Below, piece after piece: positions 1 through 11,935 of a stretch of 64,000 nucleotides of DNA (the first letter of the stretch is position 1; each line of letters starts with the position of its first letter). Source of the DNA: Acanthaster planci. Lineage: Eukaryota > Echinodermata > Asteroidea > Valvatida > Acanthasteridae. The notes below the pieces were generated by a model, which was not told the origin of the DNA, did no database searches, and saw only the letters and a program-made list of their open reading frames with translations. The DNA lies in the NCBI RefSeq assembly GCF_001949145.1, contig NW_019091398.1:476500-540499 (forward strand). Direction: 5' to 3'. Made by a program: the position numbers and the translations under genes.

Positions 1-621
1 GGAAGAATACAGCTTCTTACTTTGGTTTTACATACCTGTAACTGAATTAAGACATATTGTCTGTTTGGTGCCGTACTTCAGCCGGAAATTCCTTTAGCTT
101 TTTCTGGGCCCACCCTATTACAATTCCTTGATTAATGTTAGCCCGCTGGGGAAGAACTGTGACTGGAACATGGTAATGGATAGTGGTGTTCTTTTGGAGA
201 AAGATTGAAGCCCCAGTTCGGCTTTGGTGATAGTGACACGACAATCGTTACTTTGCACCACCGCCACTGCTTGACTCAATGATCTGCCATTTTATGAGTA
301 CATTACAGTCTGTGTGTTCCAATTCTTTTCTCTTTTGCCATGCCTCCACTACTGTTTTGTCGTGGTGTACATGTACTTGAATTCACATTGGTTGGCTCTG
401 CAAGTGAAATGCCATTTCTTAATGTAAATTATTAGTCTTCATAATCTCCCATTAATCAATTTATGGAGCAAAGAAAGCAAGTCTGTCTAGAGTAAATCAG
501 GCTCGCAAGGCTGGTGTTTATCTCTGAAATTTCAAGTTTTGGCCATACATTGTAAATGTCTACATTACTTTTTTCTAGTGTCGGGTGGTATTGAGTACAG
601 TATATATACATGTACAACCTG
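1..621. other. non-coding flank, no gene seen
   Basis: Only short open frames without recognisable domains lie here. The part just before position 622 is downstream of the minus-strand zinc-finger gene and should hold its 3' UTR. ACATGTAC-type palindromic words occur near 367-375 and 606-614, as through much of the window. Confidence 0.5.
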
Positions 622-3021
622 CTACTCTTTCCACGAGCTTCCACATTTGTGTTTCCTTAACGTGATATTGTGTGAGAAGGCCCTATCACAAACACCACAA
701 ACGTATGGTTTCTCTCCGGTATGGACCCGCTGATGGGACACTAGAGCATATCTCTTGATAAAGCCTTTCCCACAAGTCCCACATTTGAAGGGTCGGTGGT
801 TCGTGTGAACCTGAAGATGGTGAGACTTGAGGGTGTGCCGATGGCCAAAGCCTGTGCCGCAAATTTCACAGATGTGCTCTTTCTCCTTTGTGTGGACAAT
901 CTGGTGTCTTTTCAAATGGTGTGGTTTCCTGAAGACGTCGCCGCAGATGTGACACAGATGTGATTTCTTGTCTGTGTGAGTCTGGCGATGCTCCCACAAA
1001 TGGCTATACTTGCCATAAGCTTTGCCGCATGTCTCACAAATGTATTTTTTCTCCTTGCAACCTTTCTCAGACGTTTTGTGGAGCTTTGAGTGTTCCTTCA
1101 ACTTGTCCTTGCTCTGGAAAGCTTCGCTGCAAGTTTTGCAAACATATTGTTTAGGTTTGGCATGGATCACCTGATGAACCCGGAACTCAGCTTGTCCTGC
1201 AAATGTTTGGCCACAGTTGCCACAGTGAAATTTTTTCCGGGAGTGGACTTTTATATGCAACGTCAACGTGGATTTAGCTGAGAAAGCTTTGCCACAAATT
1301 TCACAAACAAAAGGTCTTTCTCCAGTATGTGTCCTTTCGTGCTCTCTTAAGTGGCCAGAATTTGAGCTGCTCTTTTTACAAAATTGACACGCGAAAGCTC
1401 TTTGGTTCCCTTTCTTCATTACACTTGCTGCTTTGCAAATTTTACGTGTCTGCGAGTGTATGATCTTGTGTGTCCTCAGAACACCCCTCGTTTTAAAGGA
1501 ATTGTTACAAATATCGCAAACAAATGGCCTCTCCCCGGTATGGATTCTCTCATGTTCTTTCACATGAGACTTAGTGGTGAAGCCCTTGCTACAAAACTGG
1601 CAAGCAAATGGCCGCCTATTTTCATGGTACATCTGGTGCACTTGGAGCCTATTTAAGTACATAAACTTTTCATCGCATATGTCACATGAGAACAGCTTTT
1701 CTCCAGTGTGGATCCTCCGGTGGGCAGTTAAGCAGCTTTTGAGCTTGAACGTTTTATTGCAATAGTCACAAAAGAATGGTCTCTTATCAGAGTGGATTCT
1801 CTTATGGTCCTTGAGGTTGCGATCAAATTTAAAAGATTTGTTGCAGATTTCGCAAATGAACGGCCGGTCACTGGATTGGGCATTCTGATCATTCATCGGT
1901 GGGTTTGTGCCTGCTGTCCTTTTACTTTGATGCATCGTGAGGTTGCCGCCCCCAAATTTGTCTTTGTGAGAATTTGATGAGTCAGTGTCTTGTGAGTCAA
2001 GACTGCTCGCAGGAGATGCTGGTGAGCCAGGCTCATCACTCTGAGCAGTCTTCTCATCCTGTCTGGTTTGACTGACTGGCTGGAACAGTTCCTCATCAGA
2101 GGTGCATTTCTTTGTGGAGACACATCTACCCATGTGTTTCTTTAAATTGCCTCTTTGTGAGAAGGCTCTGTCACAAATATCACAAACATATGGTTTCGCT
2201 CCACTGTGAACCCTCTCGTGAACTTTCAAATTGCTTTTACTTGTGTAACCCTTGCCGCAGGTTCCACAAACAAATGGTTTCTCCCCTGTGTGGATTCTCT
2301 CGTGCTCTCTTAAGTGACCCGAGTTTGAGAAAGTCTTCTCGCAAAACTGGCAGGCGAAATTTCTTTCAATTCCCTTTCCGCAACACTTTTGTTTCCTTAT
2401 TGGAGTAATCTGTGAGAAGGCTTTGCCGCAAGTATCAAAAACGTATGGTTTCTCGCCAGTGTGGACCCTCTGGTGCACAGTCAAAGTGCTATTGGTTGCG
2501 AAAGCTCTGCCGCAAGTTGGACAAGCAAATGGTCTTTCCCCTGTGTGGGTTCTTTCGTGATCTCTGCAATGGCCTGAATTGGAGAAGGACCTGTTGCAAA
2601 ACTGGCAACCAAAGACTCCTTTGTTCCCTTTTTTTGAGACACTTAAAGCTTTAGAGTTTCCCTGCATTTTCTCAGGTTTGTCTTGTGTGCGACTGGTTTT
2701 GAGGGCCTTCCCTTGCTCATTGTTTGACTCTCTGTGATGACTCTGTGCACGCACAGAAATGTCTGCTTCCTGAACTTGAAGTGAGTTTGGCACAGTGTTA
2801 CTTGTCTTGTCTTTCTCAAATTTAACCACATTCATTGGCAGTTCACAAACTTGTTGGGCCGACTTGGTCATCTCAGTGGACAGGGTATTGGAATTTGTTG
2901 TCTGCTGGCAAATTTCCTCCTCCGTTTCACTCAGACGTGTTGTCTGGGGGTCACTCCTTTCACCGTTTCCCTGAAAATTCAACAATTTTGCCTGTGAGTC
3001 ACAATTCCAGAGAGCTGCCAT
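622..3021 (-). CDS. C2H2 zinc-finger protein, about 19 fingers (ZNF-A)
   Basis: The single exon encodes 799 residues. An acidic/polar N-terminus of about 130 residues without a recognised KRAB, BTB or SCAN domain precedes about 19 C2H2 fingers joined by HTGEKP-type linkers. Poly-finger proteins of this kind are nuclear sequence-specific DNA-binding regulators; the target here is unknown. A few fingers are degenerate: one near residue 190 starts FDTC with its first Cys lost, and one has KKSSSN in place of the conserved aromatic. A Ser/Asp-rich spacer (about residues 300-370) splits the array. The last finger is C2HC, ending LRKHKC, and closely resembles the last finger of the gene at 16491, so these are paralogues. 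The start is the first ATG (MAALWNCD); a 5' non-coding exon is likely but not located. Confidence 0.9.
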   Translation of the reverse strand: MAALWNCDSQAKLLNFQGNGERSDPQTTRLSETEEEICQQTTNSNTLSTEMTKSAQQVCELPMNVVKFEKDKTSNTVPNSLQVQEADISVRAQSHHRESNNEQGKALKTSRTQDKPEKMQGNSKALSVSKKGNKGVFGCQFCNRSFSNSGHCRDHERTHTGERPFACPTCGRAFATNSTLTVHQRVHTGEKPYVFDTCGKAFSQITPIRKQKCCGKGIERNFACQFCEKTFSNSGHLREHERIHTGEKPFVCGTCGKGYTSKSNLKVHERVHSGAKPYVCDICDRAFSQRGNLKKHMGRCVSTKKCTSDEELFQPVSQTRQDEKTAQSDEPGSPASPASSLDSQDTDSSNSHKDKFGGGNLTMHQSKRTAGTNPPMNDQNAQSSDRPFICEICNKSFKFDRNLKDHKRIHSDKRPFFCDYCNKTFKLKSCLTAHRRIHTGEKLFSCDICDEKFMYLNRLQVHQMYHENRRPFACQFCSKGFTTKSHVKEHERIHTGERPFVCDICNNSFKTRGVLRTHKIIHSQTRKICKAASVMKKGNQRAFACQFCKKSSSNSGHLREHERTHTGERPFVCEICGKAFSAKSTLTLHIKVHSRKKFHCGNCGQTFAGQAEFRVHQVIHAKPKQYVCKTCSEAFQSKDKLKEHSKLHKTSEKGCKEKKYICETCGKAYGKYSHLWEHRQTHTDKKSHLCHICGDVFRKPHHLKRHQIVHTKEKEHICEICGTGFGHRHTLKSHHLQVHTNHRPFKCGTCGKGFIKRYALVSHQRVHTGEKPYVCGVCDRAFSHNITLRKHKCGSSWKE

Positions 3022-3480
3022 CTTGGATTTTAAGAAACTGGATCACAGACTGAGATTTGTTGTCTGCTGGTGAGTCCTTTTGCTTCACTCTGATGTGCTG
3101 TCAGCATTATCATTCCTCTCGATGTCTCTGGTACACGAAAAAAATGACAGAAATTATGCAATTAAACCTGTACATCTGCTGCCATCTCTGACTTTGAAAA
3201 TATACAAGCATGTGCGGTTTTCAAATTCTCTGCTATTCCATGTACTTGTGGTGCATAGACTGGTTTCTGAAAGAGGATGAAAGCTATTAGTACGACTGAT
3301 AACTAGGAAGCTAGTTACATTGATTTGGGGAACTTTGAAGCCTTCCAAAGTCTCTGCTGTGTAGAAATTTCTGTCACACACCACAAAAGATATTTAATGA
3401 AGTGTAAACTTTGGTGCAGAATTATAATGACTCAAGTCAATGACTCAACTTGAGTCTGACTCGAGTCACAACTTTTGGTG
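3022..3480. other. upstream region of ZNF-A, no gene seen
   Basis: This DNA lies 5' of the minus-strand zinc-finger gene and should contain its promoter and any 5' exon. There is no convincing TATA box or second coding exon. A run of GACTCAAGTCA-like words occurs at about 3430-3470, giving a local imperfect repeat of TGACTC/GAGTCA. Confidence 0.4.
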
Positions 3481-3489
3481 ACTGGAGAT

Positions 3490-4135
3490 GGTCTTCCAGG
3501 TGCAGATCTACATTATTATGGGCAATTTTGTGTAGCATGACTAATTTGCCGATGTGTCTTCTCTGGTTGAGTGATGGGAGTTAGAGGTTATTGAGCATGG
3601 CCGTAACTGAGCTTTCTCTACCATAGTCATTGGTGACAAAGCGAGCTACTCATCTTTGAACTGCCTCCAGCTTCTGTTTGTTTTGTTTAGTGTTGGGATT
3701 CTACAAAGAGTTGCAATACTCAACATGAGGTCGACAAGGCTCTTGTACAAGCTTGAATCTTAACTTTTTGAGGGGCACTACCAAGGTTATGGCAGAGGAA
3801 ACCACTCATACCATTTGCTTTGGAGACAACGGTATCAATATGAGTGTTGTATTTTAAGTCAAATGACAAGGTAACTCCTAGATCAGGTACTTGTGATGAT
3901 TCAGCACTTTGAGAATGTGATTGGACAATTTAATTGAATACCCAATGGTACATGTAGATTTCCTTCTAGTGAAATGTAGTACACTGCATTTCTCAGGTTT
4001 AAAGGACATCTGCCACTCCTACTTTTCAAGCAACTGCAGGTCTCCCTGGAGGATCTCACAGTCTGCTGCTGATGTAATAGGGCGGTATACAATAACACAA
4101 TTGCAAGTTGCAATTTTGTCAGACCCACAGCTCTT
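3490..4135 (-). mobile_element. non-LTR retrotransposon RT fragment, degraded (copy 1)
   Basis: Read on the minus strand, this stretch carries the C-terminal part of a LINE reverse transcriptase in broken frames. Around 4050-3960 it reads DLQLLEK-stop-EWQMSFKPEKCSVLHF, the conserved RT segment following the catalytic core. Around 3760-3600 it reads SLVRPHVEYCNSL, then an EAVQR motif, each followed by in-frame stops. The order matches CR1/Jockey-like LINEs. The several stops and frameshifts make it a dead relic. Flanking copies at 4255-4830 and 5200-5490 belong to the same or a related family. Confidence 0.7.
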
Positions 4136-4254
4136 CCCATGATACAGTTGCATGTACAGTACATGTACATTGTATGAGGCTAATTTAACAGCAATGTGTG
4201 AGGCACATGTAGGCCTAGATCTTCTGGATGAATACTCTGAAAAGATCTAAATGA

Positions 4255-4830
4255 GCATCACTCAGAATGGAACTAGGGGGTTGTTCATTCCAGCTGAAGA
4301 TGGTTTTGCAGTGCTATTTTGAAGCTAGATAACGTCTCAACAGACGTCTTGTGTTTTGGCAGCTTATTCCAATCTCTTGCCATCTTAGGAAAAACGAATG
4401 AAGATACGTGTAGGATTGTGACACAGACTGCGGGATCCAAGTTGATTTGTCTTACAGCTCCTAGTGTTCATTCGTGTGCGAGCTGATGGAGGTTCTTGCA
4501 AGTCAAGGAAATCTCTTATATTCAGGTCAACTCTGTGATGAATGACTCTGTGTAGCATGACTAAGCTGCTGTACCGTCTTCTCTGCCGTAGGAGGGGAAG
4601 TTTGAGCTTTTTTAGCATTGCTATAACAGAGCTGGTCCTACTATAATCTTGAATGACTGCACGCACATGAAGCACCGCCCTGCGCTGGACAGCCTCGATC
4701 TTGTGAATGTGTTTCTTTGTATGCGGAGTCCATACAGAGCTACAATAATCAAGGTGAGGTCGAACCAGACTCTTGAAAGCCTGGGCTTTTACATGGACTG
4801 GGTTAATTCCAAGCAACATCAGTCACCAAA
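4255..4830 (-). mobile_element. non-LTR retrotransposon RT C-terminal fragment (copy 2)
   Basis: A 144-residue open frame (4819-4385) contains SLVRPHLDYCSSVW, EAVQRRAV and the basic MLKKLKLPLLRQRR region, the hallmark end of CR1/Jockey-type LINE reverse transcriptase. Downstream, in another frame (about 4380-4270), it continues ARDWNKLPKH and TLSSFKIALQNHL and then a stop, the usual LINE ORF2 terminus. A frameshift separates the two parts. It lacks the catalytic core and is truncated at 5', as is common for LINE insertions. It is less decayed than copy 1. Confidence 0.8.
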
Positions 4831-4884
4831 TTAATCCAGTAAACCAAATACTATGCAGTCAGGGCCTTCAAATTTAACATCATC

Positions 4885-5070
4885 CCGGCAAATAAAGACT
4901 GTTATCTGGTTATAGGCACTCGCTGTATCCAAAGTCTATTCGTGAGTGGAATCACCTCGACCAAGACCTACACGTATGCATCAAGACTTCAAGACGTCAA
5001 GACTTTTAAATCCAAGTTAGAAACCATTAATATCAAGACGCTGGCTTCAAAGGCCCAGTTCAACATTTAG
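4885..5070 (+). mobile_element. LINE ORF2 3'-terminal remnant, opposite orientation
   Basis: On the plus strand broken frames give SLYPKSIREWNHL followed by KTFKSKLETINIK, matching the terminal REWN...SFKxxL region of LINE ORF2. It sits tail-to-tail with copy 2 on the other strand. It is short and frameshifted, so the family cannot be told. Confidence 0.5.
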
Positions 5071-5199
5071 TCACGACTTTGCACATGACCCCCCCCCCAA
5101 ATGTATGCGACAACCAGCAATGGTGTTTGTACGTGAATGGACAGACACAAACTGGAGTATTACTCAGGTTTCTACGAAGAACACTATATTAGCTTTTGC

Positions 5200-5490
5200 T
5201 GTGACAATGTCTAGGCCTATAGGGCTACAGGCTGATTCCATTTCATGTCAGATGAAAGGGTAACACCAAGGTCATGAAGGTAGATATGATGATTTGTTCC
5301 TCATAACTTATCACCAGACAATGAACAACTATCATGAGTTGAAGACCGTTTTTTTGTGAACCGGATGATGCTACATTTCTCGGGTTTGAAATTCATCTGC
5401 CGCTAAGTTGAAAGACCTGGCACCACTCCCTTTCTAATTTTTCTAAATTCTAGCTTATGAAGGTCTTTTTGGAAACTTGTTTCAATGTGT
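5200..5490 (-). mobile_element. non-LTR retrotransposon RT fragment (copy 3)
   Basis: The minus strand reads MNFKPEKCSIIRFTKKR followed by LHDLGVTLSSDMKW, the same RT segment as in copy 1 (FKPEKCSVLHF) but with different substitutions and its own stops. It is an independent, decayed copy. Confidence 0.65.
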
Positions 5491-5772
5491 TTCGACTGGG
5501 TCCAGATTTGTTGCAGATTTCCTTCAAAGTGCATTTATAACTTATACTTGTAATTGCTCTCAAATCATCTGTGAGTGAAACCATTGGTGATACTGCATGA
5601 AACTAAACAATGATAACAGAATATTTGGCATACCCCCAGTGGGGTCCGACCATCCGACGTCCGCCCGCTCCTACTACATACAATGAGCCATCCCAGGATA
5701 TATAGGGAGTCTCGTAAACTGGCCCCCAGTCTGGGGCCGGCTAGGCCTAGACTTGCTTAAGTTAAAAACGAG

Positions 5773-5847
5773 ATTGACATTTTTTCCAAGCTTAAGATTC
5801 AACAAGGCTTATTGACATTTTTTCAAGCATAAGAATCAACAAAGCTT
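5773..5847. repeat. two-copy tandem repeat, 38-nt unit
   Basis: Two adjacent copies of a unit beginning ATTGACATTTTTT and ending with AACAA(G/A)GCTT start at 5773 and 5811, with one indel and a few substitutions. There is no coding content. Confidence 0.8.
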
Positions 5848-6107
5848 ATGTTGAAAATGTTATCTGCTCCTAAAAATTGTTTTCTGTACCTTTAGCCTCC
5901 TTGGTGTCTTGAAATTTCGAGGGCAAACTTGGAGCAGGGTAGCTTAAAATGGCTGGCTGCCACTCAGCTGCATGCCACTAGTCAGCGACGGCTGTTGTAT
6001 GTATGTTCTGTCCCAAGATATCGAAAAGCGTCGAAGGCGCTTCTCTATCATCACATAATGCTTCATTATTGAGAACGAAGATGCGCGCCGTGCGCGCCCG
6101 CTACAGC

Positions 6108-6182
6108 ACGTACATGTACACGAACATGTACAGTACATGTACTGTACGTGTACATATATATTACATTATGTACATGTACAAG
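6108..6182. repeat. ACATGTAC-rich palindromic cluster
   Basis: About 70 nt are built almost wholly of overlapping GTACATGTAC and CAGTACATGTACTG words, able to fold into several small hairpins. The same word is scattered across the window. Confidence 0.75.
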
Positions 6183-6189
6183 CATGGAG

Positions 6190-8770
6190 GTAGGATGCAG
6201 CTACCATCGGAAAGATCTTGAGCGATCTTGCTCAAAATTGGCTCCAACATTTCAAGACAACGACAAATAGAGAGCCAAAGGTACCGCATATAATTTTCAG
6301 GGTCTGGTAACAATATCAGTTGACTTTACTTCAAGTTCATTTATTTATCATGCATTTAATAGCCTACATACTCTACATAATATCATTACCTGTTTATACA
6401 CTGTACATGTACATCGAAGTCTGGCAAGCCACGCGACGTTCAAGTGAGAATTTCTGGCCAGCTCATTAGCATTAAAAGTCAAGGAGATTGTTTGGCCCCC
6501 CAAATGGTGAGATTGTGTAAATCCTTGCCAGGATCAACTCCCTGGGTTTTTGAGCTTTCATATGAGAGCAGAATGGCTAAAAACTACGGTTGGAAAATGG
6601 TCCTAAGTGCCCGAGAAAGTTGAAGGTTGCCATTTGAAAAATGGCTTCAATCAGTCTTCGGAAAAATCACTTTTTGGGGGGTGAATTTGTTTAGTGGGAA
6701 TGATTAAAATTGTAATTGGTTGACCCACAAAAAATTGAAAAGAAATTGAAAGATTAGTGACCAGACAAGAATATCATTTGTGTTTCAGAAGTTTCAGGGA
6801 TGTTGGCGTACATGTCAAGTTATTGGGCCCTGAACAGTGCTGATTTTACATTGTTTCCAATGGGGCTTGAATTAGTGGACTGTACCCATGTATGTGCGCA
6901 TGATATGTGACCCCAGGCCCCAACGCGTCATGATCAACACGTCTTATGCCCCGACTGCACATGGGACACTCCTGCGTGTTTCATTACAGGACCATGTTCC
7001 TCCACAAGATAGAGTTAACCAAAATTAGTTAGCAAAATCTAGGCACGCGTACTGTAGTTGAATGTAGGAGGCATCGAAAAGTTAGTGTTATGCATGTATT
7101 GAGCGTAAACGGCCGGATTTCGACAGATTTTGAAGTTGGAAATATCACTGAAGCCCCAAAAGTTCACCTTTGGCTTTCAAGAGAGCCAGGAGGTGGTGAT
7201 AGATGTATTTTTGGTGAGTCTTTGGAATATTTGAGATACATAAATGAGCGAGGGCGCTGTTTATTTGGAACTCATGATCATGATGATATGATGTGGCCTA
7301 CTGTAGGATTTATTACTGTGATTAAGTTTGTCTTTTTACGCAGGCTGTAGCGCCACTATTTAATTTCAAACTTCAATTTTTTTGGAAATTCAAGCAAAGC
7401 CAGCTTTTCATTCATTGAAATAAGGCACGGTTTCGATTAAGAACAAACATTTTATTGAAATGTGAATTTAAAGCTTTTCAGTTAAGATCCACACTCATTT
7501 TTCATGTTTTTGTGTACCAAAAAACCCACAGTTTGCTCTGCATTACACATGTACAAAAAACATCTCGAAATATCCCCATTTCAAATCAATTTTTCTTTGC
7601 TTTGCAGAATCCGATGGCATCCAGATTTACATCAAAATGTTTCTTATGACATCTTTCCAAGTTGCTTCTAAATGAAAACAGAAAAAATAGTTGAAAAATG
7701 TATGAGCCTCCCTATGGCAGTGCCACTTTACTACATGTAGATATCTATTGTCTGAATGTCGTGGAGTGTTAGTGTGGGTGTCTGCCACTTCACCCCATTT
7801 CCAGTTCGCCCCACTGATTATCATTTATTCTGTCCTTTTGTAAGGCCATGAGAATGAACACCCCAGATTTCCGTCTGGACAATTTTGAAAACCCAAGAGG
7901 CTTTTTATTATTATTCATTCATTAGTTGGTGTGCATATCGTACATCAATAGCGAGTACGTATACATGCAAAGGGAACCAACCTTGCAAGTAGACTAGCTC
8001 TCAGTCCATCTTGCATTACGCCATTGTACGTAGGTGCACTACTAACTCCCGATTTACTGTGCAGCCATTTTTAACCATTCCCACGGGAAAAACAACAATT
8101 TTTCTGAAATAATAACTTTTGGGAAATGATGACATTGTTTGGCAGCTGTTTCAGGGGTGTGTTGGCAGTGGAGTAGATGCAACAAACAAAAAAATCCAAA
8201 TTTTTCGGCAAGACCCTAAAATTTTTATAGGCAAGTTAGAAAAAACAAATTTACTGAATAAGTGGAAATTCAAATTATGTTTACATGTACATGTATGTAC
8301 AACCAGATTACTCAGTGCACTAGATTGTATTCAAATTTTACTTGCAGAAAGCTTATTTTGGGTGCATTTTAAAGCAGTTCTTTGTGCACTACACTAAACT
8401 TTCCTTGGAACTTTGTGTAAAGTCTGTGAACTCAAGATTTAGGAATGGAATGTTGAGAGTTTCACTTATATCTGGGGTAAAAATATTGCTGCAGCAAGGT
8501 ACTAGAGGTAAAAAATCAAAGTATGCCACATAATAGGGTGACATCATTTCACATTTCGGGTACATCAACAATACCACACTTCCAACCTGACTCCTGCTTT
8601 CCACTAGTGTGGCCAGGATACTGGTGTGCTTTATCCAAGAGGAGTGTCCTGGCTACAGTAGTGGGGCTAACTCCTGCCATGTCTGTTGTGTGAGCACTGT
8701 CAAACTTACAAGGCAGACGCTGTTGAGCAGAGCTTGATATGAATTAGAGACAGAACTGAGGCTTGGGTTA
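6190..8770. other. intergenic region, no gene recognised
   Basis: Open frames here are short and match no family I recognise (for example 86 codons at 7090). An imperfect inverted repeat occurs at about 8601-8664 (CCACTAGTGTGGCCAGGA versus TCCTGGCTACAGTAGTGG). The right end must contain 5' non-coding sequence of the gene starting near 8800. Confidence 0.4.
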
Positions 8771-8800
8771 CCATGGTTACTTTTTGCCTTATTTCTTCAG

Positions 8801-10867
8801 TATTTGCAGATTGGCAAGTCGGCATGGCAGCTCATCAAGATGACGATACAGCCGAGAAAATGTTGGACCACGGTGACAGGAGTGAGCAGGACGATAACTG
8901 GACTGGGTCTGAAAGTGACAGATGCAGCATGGAGTCCGAGAAGGGGCCATTCTTTTGTGAAGTTTGCAACGTAACCCTGAAGACACTGGCTACCTTCAAG
9001 TACCATGAATCAAAGACCCATACAGGCATCAGACCCTTTGTGTGTGACGTTTGCCAGAAGGCATTCAAGACTGCGGGTGTCTTAAAGGACCATATAAGAA
9101 TCCACACTGGAGAGAAACCATTCAAGTGTGGCATTTGCTGTAAAAGGTTTAGATTTTCATCTGTGCTTCGAGTTCATCGCATGGAACATGACAACATCAA
9201 ACCGTTTGCATGCAGATTTTGCCACAAGGCTTTTAGATCGTCATCACATTGTCTGGACCATGAGAGAACTCATACGGGGGAGAAACCGTTTCTCTGTTCC
9301 ACATGCGGCAAAGCTTTTAAAACTAAGACCCACTTGAGGGAACACTGTAAAATCCACAACAAACTGAAGCATAACAGCCAAGAGCAGAGTTTATCATATC
9401 TCCCTGAGCAGCAACCAGAGAGAAGTGCAACAAGAAGTATTGTGGTCACGACCAAAACCAGCACAAAGGTTGCCAACGTGCCCATGTGTCAACACAAATC
9501 CAAACGCCGGGTTTGCAAATTTTGCAGCAAGCGCTTTAAGACATTTAGCTACCTTAGACGACACGAGAGTACCCACAAAGGAGAGAGACCGTATATTTGT
9601 ATCACTTGTGATAAAACCTTTCAGACAAAACGTAACTTGAAGGGCCACAGGAAGATTCATACCAGGAGTAGACCATCGCCTTGTAGTTCATGTACATGTG
9701 ATGAGAGGTCTAGATCTCCAGTAATGCTTCAGGTACACGAGATGGATCATGACTATATTGGAAAATCAGTGTGCAAAGTTTGCAACAAGAGCTTCTCAAA
9801 TTCTAGTCACATAGCACAGAGAAGAAACACTCAAAGTCACAACCCCCGGTCTAAGGCTAGTCCATTCCTTTGTGAAATTTGCAACAGGGTCTTCATCGCT
9901 GCCTACCAACTTCAGATGCACCTGGTTACCCATTCAGTTGAGAGGCCGTTTGCCTGTGACGTGTGCAACAAAACTTTCAAGATGCAAAGTGGCCTGACAT
10001 CCCACAAGAGAATGCATATTGTGTGTAAGAGGGTGAAGACGAATGTTCGTGTTAAGAAAAAAACATTCAAATGTGCAGTATGCAAGGAAGCCTTCACCAG
10101 CCCAGGGCAGCTGCAAGAACACCAGCGAGTTGACACTGGGGAAGAAAGATACCCCTGTGGCATTTGTGACAAAATGTTTTCAAAACGAGGTGCCCGGGAA
10201 ATTCACCACATGCTGCACAGAAAAGGTAAAGCAGGCCCCAGTGACAACAAAGCTGAGCTTCAGAAAGTGAGGAACTGCAGAGTCCAGTCCAGAAACACAG
10301 TGTACATGGGGGATGTTTGTGACAAATCTTTTGAGTGTCCTGACACAAGACAAGAACACCGGAACGCCCATAATCCCAAGAGGCCATTTGTTTGTGAGTT
10401 TTGTGACAAAAGTTTCACGACAAAGGGCAACTTGCAGACTCATGTACGAATTCACTCAGGGGAAAAACCTTTCAAATGTGATGTTTGTGACTGCAGCTTT
10501 TCATTTTATGATCATCTTAAGAGGCACAAGGCAGGGCACAACAGTGTCAAACCATTTGTTTGCAAATTCTGCGCCAAGGGTTTTTACCGTTCATGGGCAC
10601 TAAAAGCTCACAAGAGAACCCACACAGGGGAGAGGCCATTGTTGTTGGACGTTGGTGGCACATAGCAGGAGCCACACGGGGGAAAAACCATATGTTTGTC
10701 CCAATTGTGGCAAAGGCTGTGCACATATTCACAATTTAAGAAATCACATGCTTAAATTGACCCAAGGAGAAAGGAGTACTCATGCTAAAGAGAAGCAGTT
10801 TGAATGTGAAGTTGGCAAGAAAGCTTTCAAGACTAAAGTCCATAGTGGAGAAAACATTTCCACCTGA
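8801..10867 (+). pseudogene. C2H2 zinc-finger gene with frameshifted 3' end (ZNF-B)
   Basis: An acceptor TTATTTCTTCAG ends at 8800 and the probable start is the ATG at 8824 (MAAHQDDD), although the frame is open back to 8773. The main frame ends at 10665 with about 17 fingers, several damaged: CSSC...SPVMLQVHEMDH is misspaced, one finger ends HQRVDTG (His to Asp), one begins GDVC (Cys to Gly), and HIAQRRN loses a His. After GERPLLLDVGGT the frame stops, while another frame (10652-10867) continues LVAHSRSHTGEKPYVCPNC. The paralogues show an uninterrupted finger here, so part of one finger was deleted with a frameshift. The product may still be made as a truncated 613-residue protein; the family would be nuclear DNA-binding. 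Whether this is a pseudogene or a shortened gene is undecided. Confidence 0.75.
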
Positions 10868-11930
10868 GTATTCTGACGGAGAAAATCTTTTCAGTAAGTG
10901 ACTGTGCAGGAGGCTCAACTGATGTTCCACATATTAAAGGAGTCATACACTTTCACTCTTTCATAGAGTTGGTTCCAACTCTATGGTTGAGAAGGATGTT
11001 GCTGGAGTTGAACCAACAACACATGAATAGTATGAAGCAGTACCTGTTTAGATACATCCTCCAAATGCATGGATTGTGAAGAGGTTAATGCGATGAATGA
11101 AGATTTGGAGGAAAAAATTTGATCATCTCTCTTCCCCCACCCATTATGTATCAGAGAGCAGAGACTATTGGAGTGTTACCCTTTTGATTAAAATTTTATC
11201 GAAAAAAGTTTGCTCATGAAGGAGAGACACAATGAGGTTATCGACTTTGTAGAAAGACCAAATTCTCTTTAGGAAAGCACCACTTACATATATACTGTAA
11301 GAATGCACAGATATGTTAACCCTCCATTGGTTTTACAGCACAAATATGCATAAGTGCCCACAGTCATTCTCTTGCATGTGTTTTCTATATAGAACTCAAA
11401 CATGCACAGGTTCAGTGTGTACACAGTAGATTGCCAGCACAAAATGACCCAGGGTCTTTTGAGCAGTCCTCTTCACTGCATTTGGTTTACTGCACAATGA
11501 TGCACATGAAACAGTGAAGCATAGTTGTTGGGCAGCACAAAAGTGCAATCTGATACTCCTGTGAGGGACTGTTGGTGCAGTGCACAACAAGACACAGCTG
11601 TGTTTCCTTGAGGTGTTTACCAAGTGACCCAAAGAGTGACTTCAGCATAGAAGACAAACTTTGAACAGCAACCCCTAGACCTGAGCAAGGTGACTATTTT
11701 GTACAGTTGAGCAGTGTGTTGTGTATCTTCCTGTAACGTTTTGTACTTCAGGCCTTGTTCTTTGCTTTCCATGTCTTGTACATGTAATGTAGAATGTTGT
11801 TAGGAGAAAATTAGCTTTGAAGTCCCAAGGACTTTATTATAAATGGGCATTGAATCGTCTGTCGTAAGTACCATCTGCACATCTTGGGCATGTGTTATAT
11901 AAAAGTTAGACTCAACATTGAGGGCCTTTT
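10868..11930. other. downstream of ZNF-B, no intact gene
   Basis: Faint zinc-finger-like words persist (for example HEGET near 11215 and a following GKHHLH word), suggesting that the ancestral gene or a duplicate extended further and has decayed. Nothing else is recognisable. Confidence 0.35.
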
Positions 11931-11935
11931 TTGGT

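Noticed and set aside
6108-6182. ACATGTAC cluster as a CRISPR array or replication origin
   Set aside because: Words overlap without spacers of constant length, and the genome is that of an animal.
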